A program made the translations under genes and the position numbers. The notes beneath the pieces were generated by a model. It worked only from the letters and a program-made list of their open reading frames with translations. It was not told the DNA's origin and made no database searches. 20,874 bases of DNA from Candidatus Azambacteria bacterium (GTDB lineage: Bacteria > Patescibacteriota > Minisyncoccia > GWC2-36-17 > WO2-46-25), in assembly GCA_024654415.1 (NCBI GenBank), contig JANLHQ010000003.1:1-20874 (forward strand), written 5' to 3'. Of this stretch, positions 1 through 7,029 are shown in pieces (the first letter of the stretch is position 1; each line of letters starts with the position of its first letter).

Positions 1-2
1 CA

Positions 3-491
3 TTTGTAGTCAGAGCAAAGAGAGTGGATGATTATATTTCGCATCTTATTGATTATCCGGAGAGAATAATCAAAAATCACCAGAACATACTGTATAAATC
101 CGACGAGACCGGCAGGGTTCATGAAACGCTTGATCATGTGTTCGAGGTAAAAGAATTTTATTTTACTCTGTGGCATTGTCAACGATGGAATCATTATGTG
201 TGGCGTCCACAGCGCATATTATTTCAACTGGAGCTTCAAATAGAACGAGTGCCAAAAACAAAAAGTTTTTTAGGGCATTGCCTTCGGGGAGCTTGGTATT
301 TCATGTACCGCTTTAAAAAACTCTTTATTCACCGCCAGCTATATAAAGATGGATCGGTAGGATTTAAATATTCTTTCATTCGGGCTCTTGATGCCTTTTT
401 TATAGAATTATTTGTGGGATTGAAACAAAAAAAAGAATATAAATATTGGGAAGATAAAAATTATCAGGGATATAAAGATGTCATAGAGTAA
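3..491 (+). CDS. Family 2 glycosyltransferase, C-terminal part (5' end outside the window)
   Basis: The frame is open from the first bases of the window with no stop, so this is the tail of a longer gene; the GTG at 24 is only an internal valine codon. The visible 162 residues contain GRVHETLDHV, which resembles the R-V-H-E segment near the end of the catalytic domain of GT-A family 2 glycosyltransferases (WaaE/SunS-like group). After it come an aromatic, basic stretch (FTLWHCQRWNHYVWRPQR) and amphipathic helices that could lie on the membrane. The nucleotide-sugar binding half with its DxD motif would be upstream and cannot be seen. The next gene starts 7 bases after the TAA, so the two are probably co-transcribed. 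The likely role is adding a sugar to a lipid-linked surface glycan on the cytoplasmic face. The family call is reasonable; donor and acceptor are unknown. Confidence 0.6.
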   Translation, partial: FVVRAKRVDDYISHLIDYPERIIKNHQNILYKSDETGRVHETLDHVFEVKEFYFTLWHCQRWNHYVWRPQRILFQLELQIERVPKTKSFLGHCLRGAWYFMYRFKKLFIHRQLYKDGSVGFKYSFIRALDAFFIELFVGLKQKKEYKYWEDKNYQGYKDVIE

Positions 492-498
492 TACGTTA

Positions 499-1713
499 AT
501 GCTCACTATTTTTGCAAACCTGCGGATAGAGAACGAAGATGGTCTTTTGCATCTTAAAGACTCGTTTTTTTCATTTTCTGATATTAGTGATGATTGGCTT
601 ATTAATATTAGAGGAAAATTGCGAGAAGAAGCACTCGCGTTTCTGACACAGCACTTGGGAGAAAAAATGAGGCGCTTTGAACTCGTGGATGATTCGCGCG
701 GATGGATGACGAACGCATTGGATATGCTACCATACGCAAAACACGAATATATTTTTGTATGGAACGAAGATCATATTAATCTCGCCCCGCATGAGATATA
801 TAAAGAGATTGTCCGGGAAATGAAAGAAAAAAAAGTCGATTATCTTTTATATTCATGGTGGCAATTTGGTAAGGCAAGAAAAGCATTCGATCAATTGCAA
901 TTGCTTACCCCGGGAAATTATATTGATACGGTACATATGACGCCTTCACAGTGGAAGCAGGTTCAAAAAACACAACATCCTTATTATCTTATTTCTTTAT
1001 GTGGTATTTTTCATGTGAAATTTTTCGAAAAACTTTTACGAAAAGATAAGAAAAAAATACCACTCTTTTTTACAAAGCAGTTATATCGGTTTATGACCCT
1101 TCTTCAATATGGTATTGGAAAGTTCAATCAAACCTATTATTTTCACAAAATAGATTCATTATTTTTTCACATTTTAAGGCGATTTCGCAAAGAAACGCCG
1201 TTTGATCTGGAAAAGGCGCCCGATAGAACGGATATATTACCCATTACGATTGCTGTTTCAAAACATGAGCTTTTTGCATGCATTGATGATGATTTGGATA
1301 CCCCGGGATATCAATTAATAAAAAGAGGGAAGTACCCCTTATCTTTTTCTCTTGATGCTGATAAGATACTTGAAGGGGGTAATAAGGTAATAGAATCAAC
1401 AGAGGAGTATGAAGTAACAAAGCTTTCTCTACGTACTGATGAAGAATATCGGTGTGCATATTATGAAGATTCTATTCGTATCACGCACATAGTAAAAGAA
1501 ACGATCATTATTACTATGGGAAGAGTGCAAATTGCAACCCGTAGGGAGGATAATATTCTTTCGGCTCATGAGGCGGTTGTGGTATATCCTAACGTTGGAT
1601 ATATGATTGTTGCGCTTGAAGATGCACATATGCTTATTGTCTCTCCAAGTCGAAAAAAGAAGACGCTACATTATAATGGTCCACAGGGAATAGAAAATGA
1701 AAAGCATGATTAA
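499..1713 (+). CDS. Glycosyltransferase-like domain fused to a cupin-like domain
   Basis: This 404-residue protein appears to have two parts. Residues 1 to about 250 look like a divergent GT-A glycosyltransferase: an N-terminal beta strand (MLTIFANLRI), a segment DSRGWMTNALDML, and then YIFVWNEDH, where an acidic D-H pair follows a hydrophobic strand much as the metal-binding DxD does in family 2 enzymes. Residues from about 255 to 395 are rich in beta strands and end with AVVVYPNVGYMIVALED and AHMLIVSP, the pattern of the second half of a cupin barrel in sugar isomerase/epimerase-like proteins. The typical cupin metal histidines are not evident, so this domain may bind rather than catalyse. 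The ATG at 499 directly follows the previous gene. The 3' end overlaps the SIS gene by 17 bases, implying coupled translation. I do not recognise a named family; both domain calls are inferences from motif shape. Confidence 0.5.
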   Translation: MLTIFANLRIENEDGLLHLKDSFFSFSDISDDWLINIRGKLREEALAFLTQHLGEKMRRFELVDDSRGWMTNALDMLPYAKHEYIFVWNEDHINLAPHEIYKEIVREMKEKKVDYLLYSWWQFGKARKAFDQLQLLTPGNYIDTVHMTPSQWKQVQKTQHPYYLISLCGIFHVKFFEKLLRKDKKKIPLFFTKQLYRFMTLLQYGIGKFNQTYYFHKIDSLFFHILRRFRKETPFDLEKAPDRTDILPITIAVSKHELFACIDDDLDTPGYQLIKRGKYPLSFSLDADKILEGGNKVIESTEEYEVTKLSLRTDEEYRCAYYEDSIRITHIVKETIIITMGRVQIATRREDNILSAHEAVVVYPNVGYMIVALEDAHMLIVSPSRKKKTLHYNGPQGIENEKHD

Positions 1714-2260
1714 AGATAATATAAAAATCATATTAAGCGAGATTGATACCGTGTTATCTATGGTGGATGAGCGCGAAGTTGATGTGCTTGTAAAAAAAAT
1801 AATTAGTGCGCATACCATTATTGCGGTTGGCGCGGGGCGCGTGGGGATGGCAACTCGAGGATTTGTCATGCGGCTCAGCCATCTTGGTTTTTCGGCGTAT
1901 ATGTTTGGAGATGCAACCGTGCCGGCCATTGGAGAGGGGGACGTTCTTTTGGCGAGTTCTGGTTCTGGAGAAACGCAGACAATATTTGATCTTGTTGAAA
2001 TTGCAAAAAGAAATAAAGCATCAATTGCGCTTGTTACAGGAAATTCTGAATCACGGATGGGAAAATTAGCTGATATTATTGTGAAGATATCGGCTCCCTC
2101 AAAGACAAAGACAGTGGATGGCGTTGTGTCGGTACAGCCAATGACAACGCTTAATGAGCAGTGTCTCGGTATATTTTTTGACGCACTAGTACTCCGACTC
2201 ATGGAAGAAACACAAGAAACACATGAGACCATGTGGGCTCGGCATTCAAATTTAGAATAA
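1697..2260 (+). CDS. SIS-domain sugar-phosphate isomerase, 6-phospho-3-hexuloisomerase-like
   Basis: At 187 residues this matches the usual length of the 6-phospho-3-hexuloisomerase (PHI/HxlB) family, a single SIS domain. The SIS signature is clear: IIAVGAGRVGMATRGFVMRL, then LLASSGSGETQT, the phosphate-binding serine-rich loop, then IALVTGNSESRMGKLADIIV. The C-terminus MWARHSNLE closely resembles the RHANLE ending of PHI proteins, which carries residues of the active site. Such enzymes interconvert ketose and aldose phosphates or shift the carbonyl of hexulose 6-phosphates. No hexulose-phosphate synthase is visible, so formaldehyde fixation is unlikely. The next gene is an Rpe-type epimerase, and a kinase-nucleotidyltransferase and phosphatase follow, so the probable job is making a sugar-phosphate precursor for nucleotide activation. 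Start: ATG at 1697 with AGGGA 7 bases upstream, overlapping the previous gene; ATG 1706 is an alternative. The fold is secure, the substrate is not. Confidence 0.8.
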   Translation: MKSMIKDNIKIILSEIDTVLSMVDEREVDVLVKKIISAHTIIAVGAGRVGMATRGFVMRLSHLGFSAYMFGDATVPAIGEGDVLLASSGSGETQTIFDLVEIAKRNKASIALVTGNSESRMGKLADIIVKISAPSKTKTVDGVVSVQPMTTLNEQCLGIFFDALVLRLMEETQETHETMWARHSNLE

Positions 2261-2278
2261 TATATTTTATCTTATACT

Positions 2279-2968
2279 ATGAATAACACACCATATAAAC
2301 TTGCCGCGTCCTTGATTTGCAGTAATATGCTGGATGTCGCAGCAGACATTCGCTCGTTGGAAGAAGGGGGTATTGATTATATTCATGTTGACGTGATGGA
2401 TGGGAGCTTTGTTCCCCGTTTAGGTGTTCATCCTGAAATGGTGCGCGCTGTAAGGACTATAACAAATATCCCCATCGATGTGCATATGATGATTGATAAC
2501 CCAGATCTTTTTGTTCCCGACTTCATAAAGGCTGGCGGTAATATTATCATAGTTCATGCGGAATCAACAAAGCATTTGCATCGTACTATCAAGATGATTC
2601 GTGATATGGGAGCGCGAGCGGGGGTTGCGCTTAACCCAGGCACAACCCTTCATGTACTTGATTATGTATTAGATGATATCGACCTTGTTATGCTCATGGC
2701 GATTAATCCCGGTATTGTTGGACATAAACTTATTCCACGCACACTGGATAAGATCAGCGAGCTTAAAGAAAAAGTTGCGAGCCGTTCGGATATGATTATT
2801 GCGATTGATGGCGGAGTAAATCCAGAAAGTGCTCCACAAATGATTAAGCGTGGTGCGAATTTTCTTGTGTGCGGCTCTTCCATGATATTTAAGCCAGATA
2901 GCGCGGTAGGAGAGAATATTAAGGAAGTCAGAAGTAACATTGATCGTGCGCTCCAAGAGATGAATTAG
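2279..2968 (+). CDS. Ribulose-phosphate 3-epimerase family protein
   Basis: This 229-residue TIM-barrel protein aligns by eye along its whole length with ribulose-5-phosphate 3-epimerase (Rpe) and its relative allulose-6-phosphate epimerase (AlsE). The metal and catalytic residues are present: H and D of YIHVDVMDGSFVP, H of IDVHMMI, and D of IAIDGGVNPE. The phosphate loop VCGSSMIF is also seen. The substrate-loop segment, usually NPGFGGQ in Rpe, reads NPGIVGH here. That changes residues near the sugar and could reflect a substrate other than ribulose 5-phosphate. It lies 18 bases after the SIS isomerase and 7 bases before the kinase-nucleotidyltransferase, so it probably works in the same sugar pathway rather than in the general pentose-phosphate route, although it could serve both. 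No Shine-Dalgarno sequence is visible before the ATG at 2279. The family assignment is firm. Confidence 0.88.
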   Translation: MNNTPYKLAASLICSNMLDVAADIRSLEEGGIDYIHVDVMDGSFVPRLGVHPEMVRAVRTITNIPIDVHMMIDNPDLFVPDFIKAGGNIIIVHAESTKHLHRTIKMIRDMGARAGVALNPGTTLHVLDYVLDDIDLVMLMAINPGIVGHKLIPRTLDKISELKEKVASRSDMIIAIDGGVNPESAPQMIKRGANFLVCGSSMIFKPDSAVGENIKEVRSNIDRALQEMN

Positions 2969-2975
2969 ATATCGT

Positions 2976-4550
2976 ATGAAGTATAAAGTATTAATTACAA
3001 CATCTGGTGTCGGGCAGCGTCTTGGCGAGCTGACCAAATATACAAATAAAGCTTTGGTGCGGGTTGGAAAAAAGCCCGCAATTTCTTATGTGATAGAATC
3101 ATATCCCGTTGATACGCCATTTGTGGTGACTGTTGGGTATTTTGCGGATCATGTAAAGGAGTTTCTTTCTCTCGCTTATCCCGATAGAAATATTGAATAT
3201 GTTACGGTTGATAAGTATATTGGTACGGGATCAAGCCTGGGGTATTCTATGCTTCAAGCAAAGAACCTGCTCCAATGTCCGTTTATTTATCATGCATCTG
3301 ACACCATTGTTACTGAAGAAGTTCCTGCTCCCACAGAGAATTGGATTGGTGTATACAAGGGGGATGATGCTTCTCAATATGCATCATGGCAGGTTGTTGG
3401 TGGAAAAACACTGCTATTTAATGATAAAGGAGCGATAGATTTTGATTACATTCATATTGGGCTGGTTGGCATTTCGGATTATAAAAAATATTGGGATACG
3501 CTTGAAAAATTATATCAGAACGATCAGAACGATCAGACACTCAATGATTGCCAAGTATTAGTTGCGATGCTTGAAAAAGGAGAAGTATTTTCTACAAAGC
3601 AATTTGCAGAGTGGTATGATATCGGAAACACCTCCGCGCTACATCGTACGCGTGCACAGATTGCCGATCATTTTGACAACCTCGATAAAATGGAAGAATC
3701 GATTTTTATTTTTGCTGATTTTGTTATAAAGTTTTTCCATGATGCGCAGGTGGTGAAAGAGCGCGTTGCGCGCGCGCGATTACTAGGTAAGCTCGTTCCG
3801 AGGATTGAGGGGGCAACAAAGAATTTTTATCGGTATACGTATGTTTTAGGAGGCTTGTATTCTGATGTGGCGACGCCGACAGATTTCACATACTTTCTTA
3901 CATGGGCAAAGAAAAATCTTTGGATAAAAACTCAAGAGATTAGCGATGGAGAGTTTGAAAAAGTTTGTCATGCATTTTATTTGGATAAAACAAAAACAAG
4001 AATACAGCAGTTTCTTGATGCAAATAATTTGAAAGATGAAGAGCATATAATCAACGGTGAGCGCGTGCCGACATTTAAAGAGTTATTGCATCAAATCGAT
4101 TTTAGCTGGCTTTCACGCTCTAGGCAGTATCAATTTCACGGAGATCTCATCCTTGATAATGTTCTTAAAACTGAGAAGGGGTACTGTCTTGTCGATTGGC
4201 GCCACAATTTTGGAGGTCTTTTGAAGGGGGGTGATATATATTACGATCTCGCAAAGCTGAATCATAACCTCACGGTTAATCATGATATCGTCAATAAAAA
4301 TCTTTTTACGGTAAAATTAGAGAACGGGAATCATGTTATGTGTGATATTTTACGCAGAGATAATCTTGTTGAATGCCAAAGGGTTTTATTTGATTTTGTT
4401 AAAAAAGAAGGATATGATGCAAGGAAAATACGAATGTTGACAGGGTTGATTTGGCTCAATATGGCGCCACTACACCATTATCCGTTCAATCTTTTTTTAT
4501 ATTATTTCGGTAAATTGCATGTATGGAGAACGATCAACGAGGCAAAATAA
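2976..4550 (+). CDS. Bifunctional sugar (or choline-like) nucleotidyltransferase-kinase
   Basis: The 524-residue protein joins two enzymes. The N-terminal half, about residues 1-235, is a nucleotidyltransferase of the sugar-1-phosphate/LicC type: the nucleotide loop GVGQRL (residues 11-16) and lysine 25 in NKALV are in place, and later HASDTIV supplies the metal aspartate and AEWYDIGN closes the domain. The C-terminal half, from about residue 260, is an aminoglycoside-phosphotransferase/choline-kinase-fold kinase with the Brenner motif H388-G-D390-x4-N395 and the metal aspartate D407 in VDWRH. The fusion order is the reverse of HldE, and its kinase fold differs from that of HldE and HddA. It probably phosphorylates a sugar and then activates it with CTP, GTP or another NTP. 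Its setting between an epimerase and a KdsC-like phosphatase favours a sugar over choline. A 9-base tandem repeat lies within the first domain. The HAD gene overlaps its 3' end by 28 bases. Confidence 0.78.
   Translation: MKYKVLITTSGVGQRLGELTKYTNKALVRVGKKPAISYVIESYPVDTPFVVTVGYFADHVKEFLSLAYPDRNIEYVTVDKYIGTGSSLGYSMLQAKNLLQCPFIYHASDTIVTEEVPAPTENWIGVYKGDDASQYASWQVVGGKTLLFNDKGAIDFDYIHIGLVGISDYKKYWDTLEKLYQNDQNDQTLNDCQVLVAMLEKGEVFSTKQFAEWYDIGNTSALHRTRAQIADHFDNLDKMEESIFIFADFVIKFFHDAQVVKERVARARLLGKLVPRIEGATKNFYRYTYVLGGLYSDVATPTDFTYFLTWAKKNLWIKTQEISDGEFEKVCHAFYLDKTKTRIQQFLDANNLKDEEHIINGERVPTFKELLHQIDFSWLSRSRQYQFHGDLILDNVLKTEKGYCLVDWRHNFGGLLKGGDIYYDLAKLNHNLTVNHDIVNKNLFTVKLENGNHVMCDILRRDNLVECQRVLFDFVKKEGYDARKIRMLTGLIWLNMAPLHHYPFNLFLYYFGKLHVWRTINEAK
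3514..3537 (+). repeat. Short in-frame tandem repeat, unit ATCAGAACG
   Basis: The 9-base unit ATCAGAACG occurs twice in full and then partly (ATCAGA) inside the nucleotidyltransferase domain, encoding QNDQNDQ. Because the unit is three codons long, a gain or loss of copies would keep the frame. The repeat is directly visible; any effect on the enzyme is unknown. Confidence 0.7.
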
Positions 4551-5065
4551 AAAATTTCATTCTTGATGTCGATGGTGTCTTAACTGACGGCAGTTATTAT
4601 TACACCGAGCAAGGAAAGGTAATGAAGAGGTTTGGTCCCGACGATCATGATGCTCTTATTTTGTTGAAGCCATATATAAACATTCATATGGTGACGGGAG
4701 ACAAAAAAGGATTTCCTATAACAAAAAAAAGAGTTGCCGATGATATGAAATTCCCTTTGGATCTTGTGAGTACCTTTGAAAGAGTGAAGTGGATGCAAGA
4801 GAGATTTGATCTTGCCGAAACCATTTACATGGGCGATGGCATTTTTGATGTGGCGGTATTTGCTAAAGTCGCATACAGCATCGCGCCTGCAAATGCTTTT
4901 TATATAGCAAAACAAAAAGCTAATTTCGTAACCCTATCGCAGGGCGGTAGTAGCGCGGTGGCCGAGGCGTGTATGCATATTTTAGAGAAATTTTTTGAAT
5001 CAATTGATCTGTCTAAAATAATATTAAAAAAAGGAGAGGGTGAGTGGGGAAATAACATGATTTAA
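4523..5065 (+). CDS. KdsC-like HAD phosphatase
   Basis: At 180 residues this is a capless (C0) HAD phosphatase of the type that includes KdsC, the 3-deoxy-D-manno-octulosonate 8-phosphate phosphatase. Motif I is FILDVDGVLTDG with nucleophile D15 and acid/base D17. Motif II is the MVTGDKKG segment. The motif IV region reads YMGDGIFDV, where KdsC usually has GDDxND, so one metal-side aspartate is replaced by glycine while the later D is kept. The end NFVTLSQGGSSAVAEAC resembles the KdsC C-terminal tail that covers the active site. No KDO synthase or CMP-KDO synthetase is seen, so it more likely removes the terminal phosphate from the sugar made by the preceding enzymes, as GmhB does in heptose synthesis. 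The start at ATG 4523 overlaps the kinase gene by 28 bases. Family firm, substrate inferred. Confidence 0.8.
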   Translation: MENDQRGKIKNFILDVDGVLTDGSYYYTEQGKVMKRFGPDDHDALILLKPYINIHMVTGDKKGFPITKKRVADDMKFPLDLVSTFERVKWMQERFDLAETIYMGDGIFDVAVFAKVAYSIAPANAFYIAKQKANFVTLSQGGSSAVAEACMHILEKFFESIDLSKIILKKGEGEWGNNMI

Positions 5066-5070
5066 ATTTT

Positions 5071-5868
5071 ATGTTTAAACTTTTTAAAAAGATAGTGTGG
5101 TTTATTCTTGATAAAATTCTATTCAATTATGAAAGTCCACATTATTTTAAAACATTTTATATAATCGCAGAGCGATATACAAAATTCTATCAGGGCGATA
5201 ATAATCATTCTCGTGAGACAAACGGAGGATGGCGTTTTCTGAGAGATTATATCGAGCAAAAGAAGCCAAGGGTCATATTTGATGTCGGGGCTCATATTGG
5301 GGAGTACGCATTAAGAATTAATAAGCAAGATCCTTCAGTGAGGGTGTATTGTTTTGAGCCTGTTGCAAGGACGTTTGATATGTTGAACAAAAACATAATA
5401 GGAATTGAGAATATAATACCGGTAAAATTTGCCTTAAGCAGTGCAAAGGGGCTTTCGACCATCTACACAAATTCGAAAATAGAAGCAATAAACACACTTC
5501 AAAAAGTAAGTGATTCTTCAACTTTTGTTTATGATGGCTCTGAAGAAGTCGAAGTTTCTACTGTTGATTATTACTGTAAAGAAAATAACATAAAGCACAT
5601 TGATATGCTTAAGATTGATACCGAAGGTCATGACCTTGAGGTTATCCGTGGCGCAAAAGAAATGATTGCATCAAGCAAAGTAGATGTTATTCAATTCGAA
5701 TTTGGCTTACTTAACACATACTCACATACATATATTTATGATTTTTACCAATTTTTAAAACCATTTGGATATGAGTTATATAAGATTAAGCCACTTAAAG
5801 AAGAAAGAGTTAATATGCCAGAGCAGGAAAGAACAGTATATGCTTATTTTGTTGCCAGAAAAAACTAA
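5071..5868 (+). CDS. FkbM family SAM-dependent methyltransferase
   Basis: This 265-residue protein carries the FkbM methyltransferase pattern. The SAM-binding motif I is VIFDVGAHIGEYAL (about residues 69-82), followed by VYCFEPVARTFDML, where the acidic residue after the second strand binds the ribose of SAM. The family hallmark DMLKIDTEGHDLEVIRGA follows, and the tail ends with an aromatic beta-rich segment. Members usually O-methylate sugars of polysaccharides or glycolipids. The N-terminal 35 residues are hydrophobic and basic and may contact the membrane. It starts 6 bases after the HAD gene and precedes a second methyltransferase by 18 bases, so both probably decorate the same glycan. 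No clear ribosome binding site precedes ATG 5071. Confidence 0.85.
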   Translation: MFKLFKKIVWFILDKILFNYESPHYFKTFYIIAERYTKFYQGDNNHSRETNGGWRFLRDYIEQKKPRVIFDVGAHIGEYALRINKQDPSVRVYCFEPVARTFDMLNKNIIGIENIIPVKFALSSAKGLSTIYTNSKIEAINTLQKVSDSSTFVYDGSEEVEVSTVDYYCKENNIKHIDMLKIDTEGHDLEVIRGAKEMIASSKVDVIQFEFGLLNTYSHTYIYDFYQFLKPFGYELYKIKPLKEERVNMPEQERTVYAYFVARKN

Positions 5869-5886
5869 AAATCCTTTGTTATAGGA

Positions 5887-7029
5887 ATGAAAAAACTCTC
5901 GCACTACATTAATAGAAGTAAAAGTGTTGTTACGGGAAAAGAAAATCTTGAACACCTGTATGCTCTAAAAGATTTCCCCGTGTTTTTTGGTTGTGTAGAC
6001 ACCCCAAGAGAAAATGATTTTTTGGCAGATATGGAATGGGCAATTGATCCTGAGTCCGGCGTGATACAGCTTACAAAGCTCATCCCGCTTGAAATACTAT
6101 ATAAAGAACAGCATGTTGATGGGTATGGTGCGACATGGGAAAGGTATTACGATGCTTTTGCCGATTATATTGTGAGGCAGGATCCTATATCTGTCCTTGA
6201 GATTGGCGGTGGCGCGGGAAAGCTTGCGGATGCGGCACTCAAAAAATCGAAAGAACTTATTTGGACGATCGTTGAGCCAAATCCAATAATTAAAGAAACC
6301 GAACACCTCAAGGTGATTCACTCCTTTTTCGATGAAAATTTTATATATGATGGTTTTGTGGACACGGTTGTTTTTTCACAAGTACTGGAGCATGCGTATG
6401 ATCCGAAGAAATTTATTAAACACATTGCAAAATTTCTTAAGCCCGGGGGTAAGCTTATTTTTGCATATCCTCAGCTAGCATTGTGGCTGTCGCGCAAGTA
6501 TACGAATGCGATCAATTTTGAGCACTCGATGCTTTTAACTGAGCATCATCTTGATATGATACTGCCGGAGCTTGGTTTTTTGGTCAGCAAAAAAGAAAAA
6601 TACGAAGACCATAGCTTTTTTTATGTTGCAGAACGATCCACCACATCGCCCCCCATTCCTGCTCTCGGAAACAAATACAAGGAATACAAAAAAGTCTTCC
6701 TTGATTTTATAAATTACCATATCAACATGGTAAAAGATTTGAATGAAAAGATAACAACGTCAAAAGAGCCAGTATATCTTTTTGGCGCGCACATCTTTTC
6801 CTCTTATCTTATTAATTTCGGTCTTCATGCCAATCAAATTGTGACAGTGCTTGATAACAGCCCACTCAAACAAGGCAAGCGATTATACGGGACTGATTTT
6901 ATTGTCACATCGCCAAAGATTTTAAAAGATAAGGGCCAGGTGAATGTGATACTGAAAGCAGGCATTTATAACGAAGAAATAAAAAAGGATATTCTGGAAA
7001 ACATCAACAGCGATGTTATATTTTGGTAG
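5887..7029 (+). CDS. Capsule-type SAM methyltransferase with C-terminal Methyltransf_14-like domain
   Basis: The 380-residue protein has three parts. The first 60 residues (with DFPVFFGCVDTP and FLADMEWAIDPESGVIQL) match a conserved N-terminal segment I know from methyltransferases in capsule and lipo-oligosaccharide loci. Residues about 95-245 are a class I SAM domain: VLEIGGGAGKL is motif I, then WTIVEPN, then VVFSQVLEHAYDP and FLKPGGKLIFAYP. The last 110 residues (VYLFGAHIFSSYL and VLDNSPLKQGKRLYGT) resemble the Rossmann-like C-terminal domain of NDP-hexose C-methyltransferases (Methyltransf_14). The classic four-cysteine zinc knot at the N-terminus of that family is not seen; only one cysteine is present there. 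It probably methylates a nucleotide-linked or glycan-bound sugar. Its 3' end overlaps the tail of the convergent flippase gene by 14 bases. Confidence 0.75.
   Translation: MKKLSHYINRSKSVVTGKENLEHLYALKDFPVFFGCVDTPRENDFLADMEWAIDPESGVIQLTKLIPLEILYKEQHVDGYGATWERYYDAFADYIVRQDPISVLEIGGGAGKLADAALKKSKELIWTIVEPNPIIKETEHLKVIHSFFDENFIYDGFVDTVVFSQVLEHAYDPKKFIKHIAKFLKPGGKLIFAYPQLALWLSRKYTNAINFEHSMLLTEHHLDMILPELGFLVSKKEKYEDHSFFYVAERSTTSPPIPALGNKYKEYKKVFLDFINYHINMVKDLNEKITTSKEPVYLFGAHIFSSYLINFGLHANQIVTVLDNSPLKQGKRLYGTDFIVTSPKILKDKGQVNVILKAGIYNEEIKKDILENINSDVIFW

Noticed and set aside
1697..2968. Ribulose-monophosphate formaldehyde fixation (HxlB with HxlA)
   Set aside because: The second gene has Rpe metal ligands (HVDVMDG, DVHMMI, IDGGV) and lacks the D-x-K-x-x-D motif of hexulose-6-phosphate synthase.
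4523..5065. Genuine KDO 8-phosphate phosphatase in KDO synthesis
   Set aside because: No KdsA or KdsB gene is present, motif IV is altered, and the neighbours point to another sugar.
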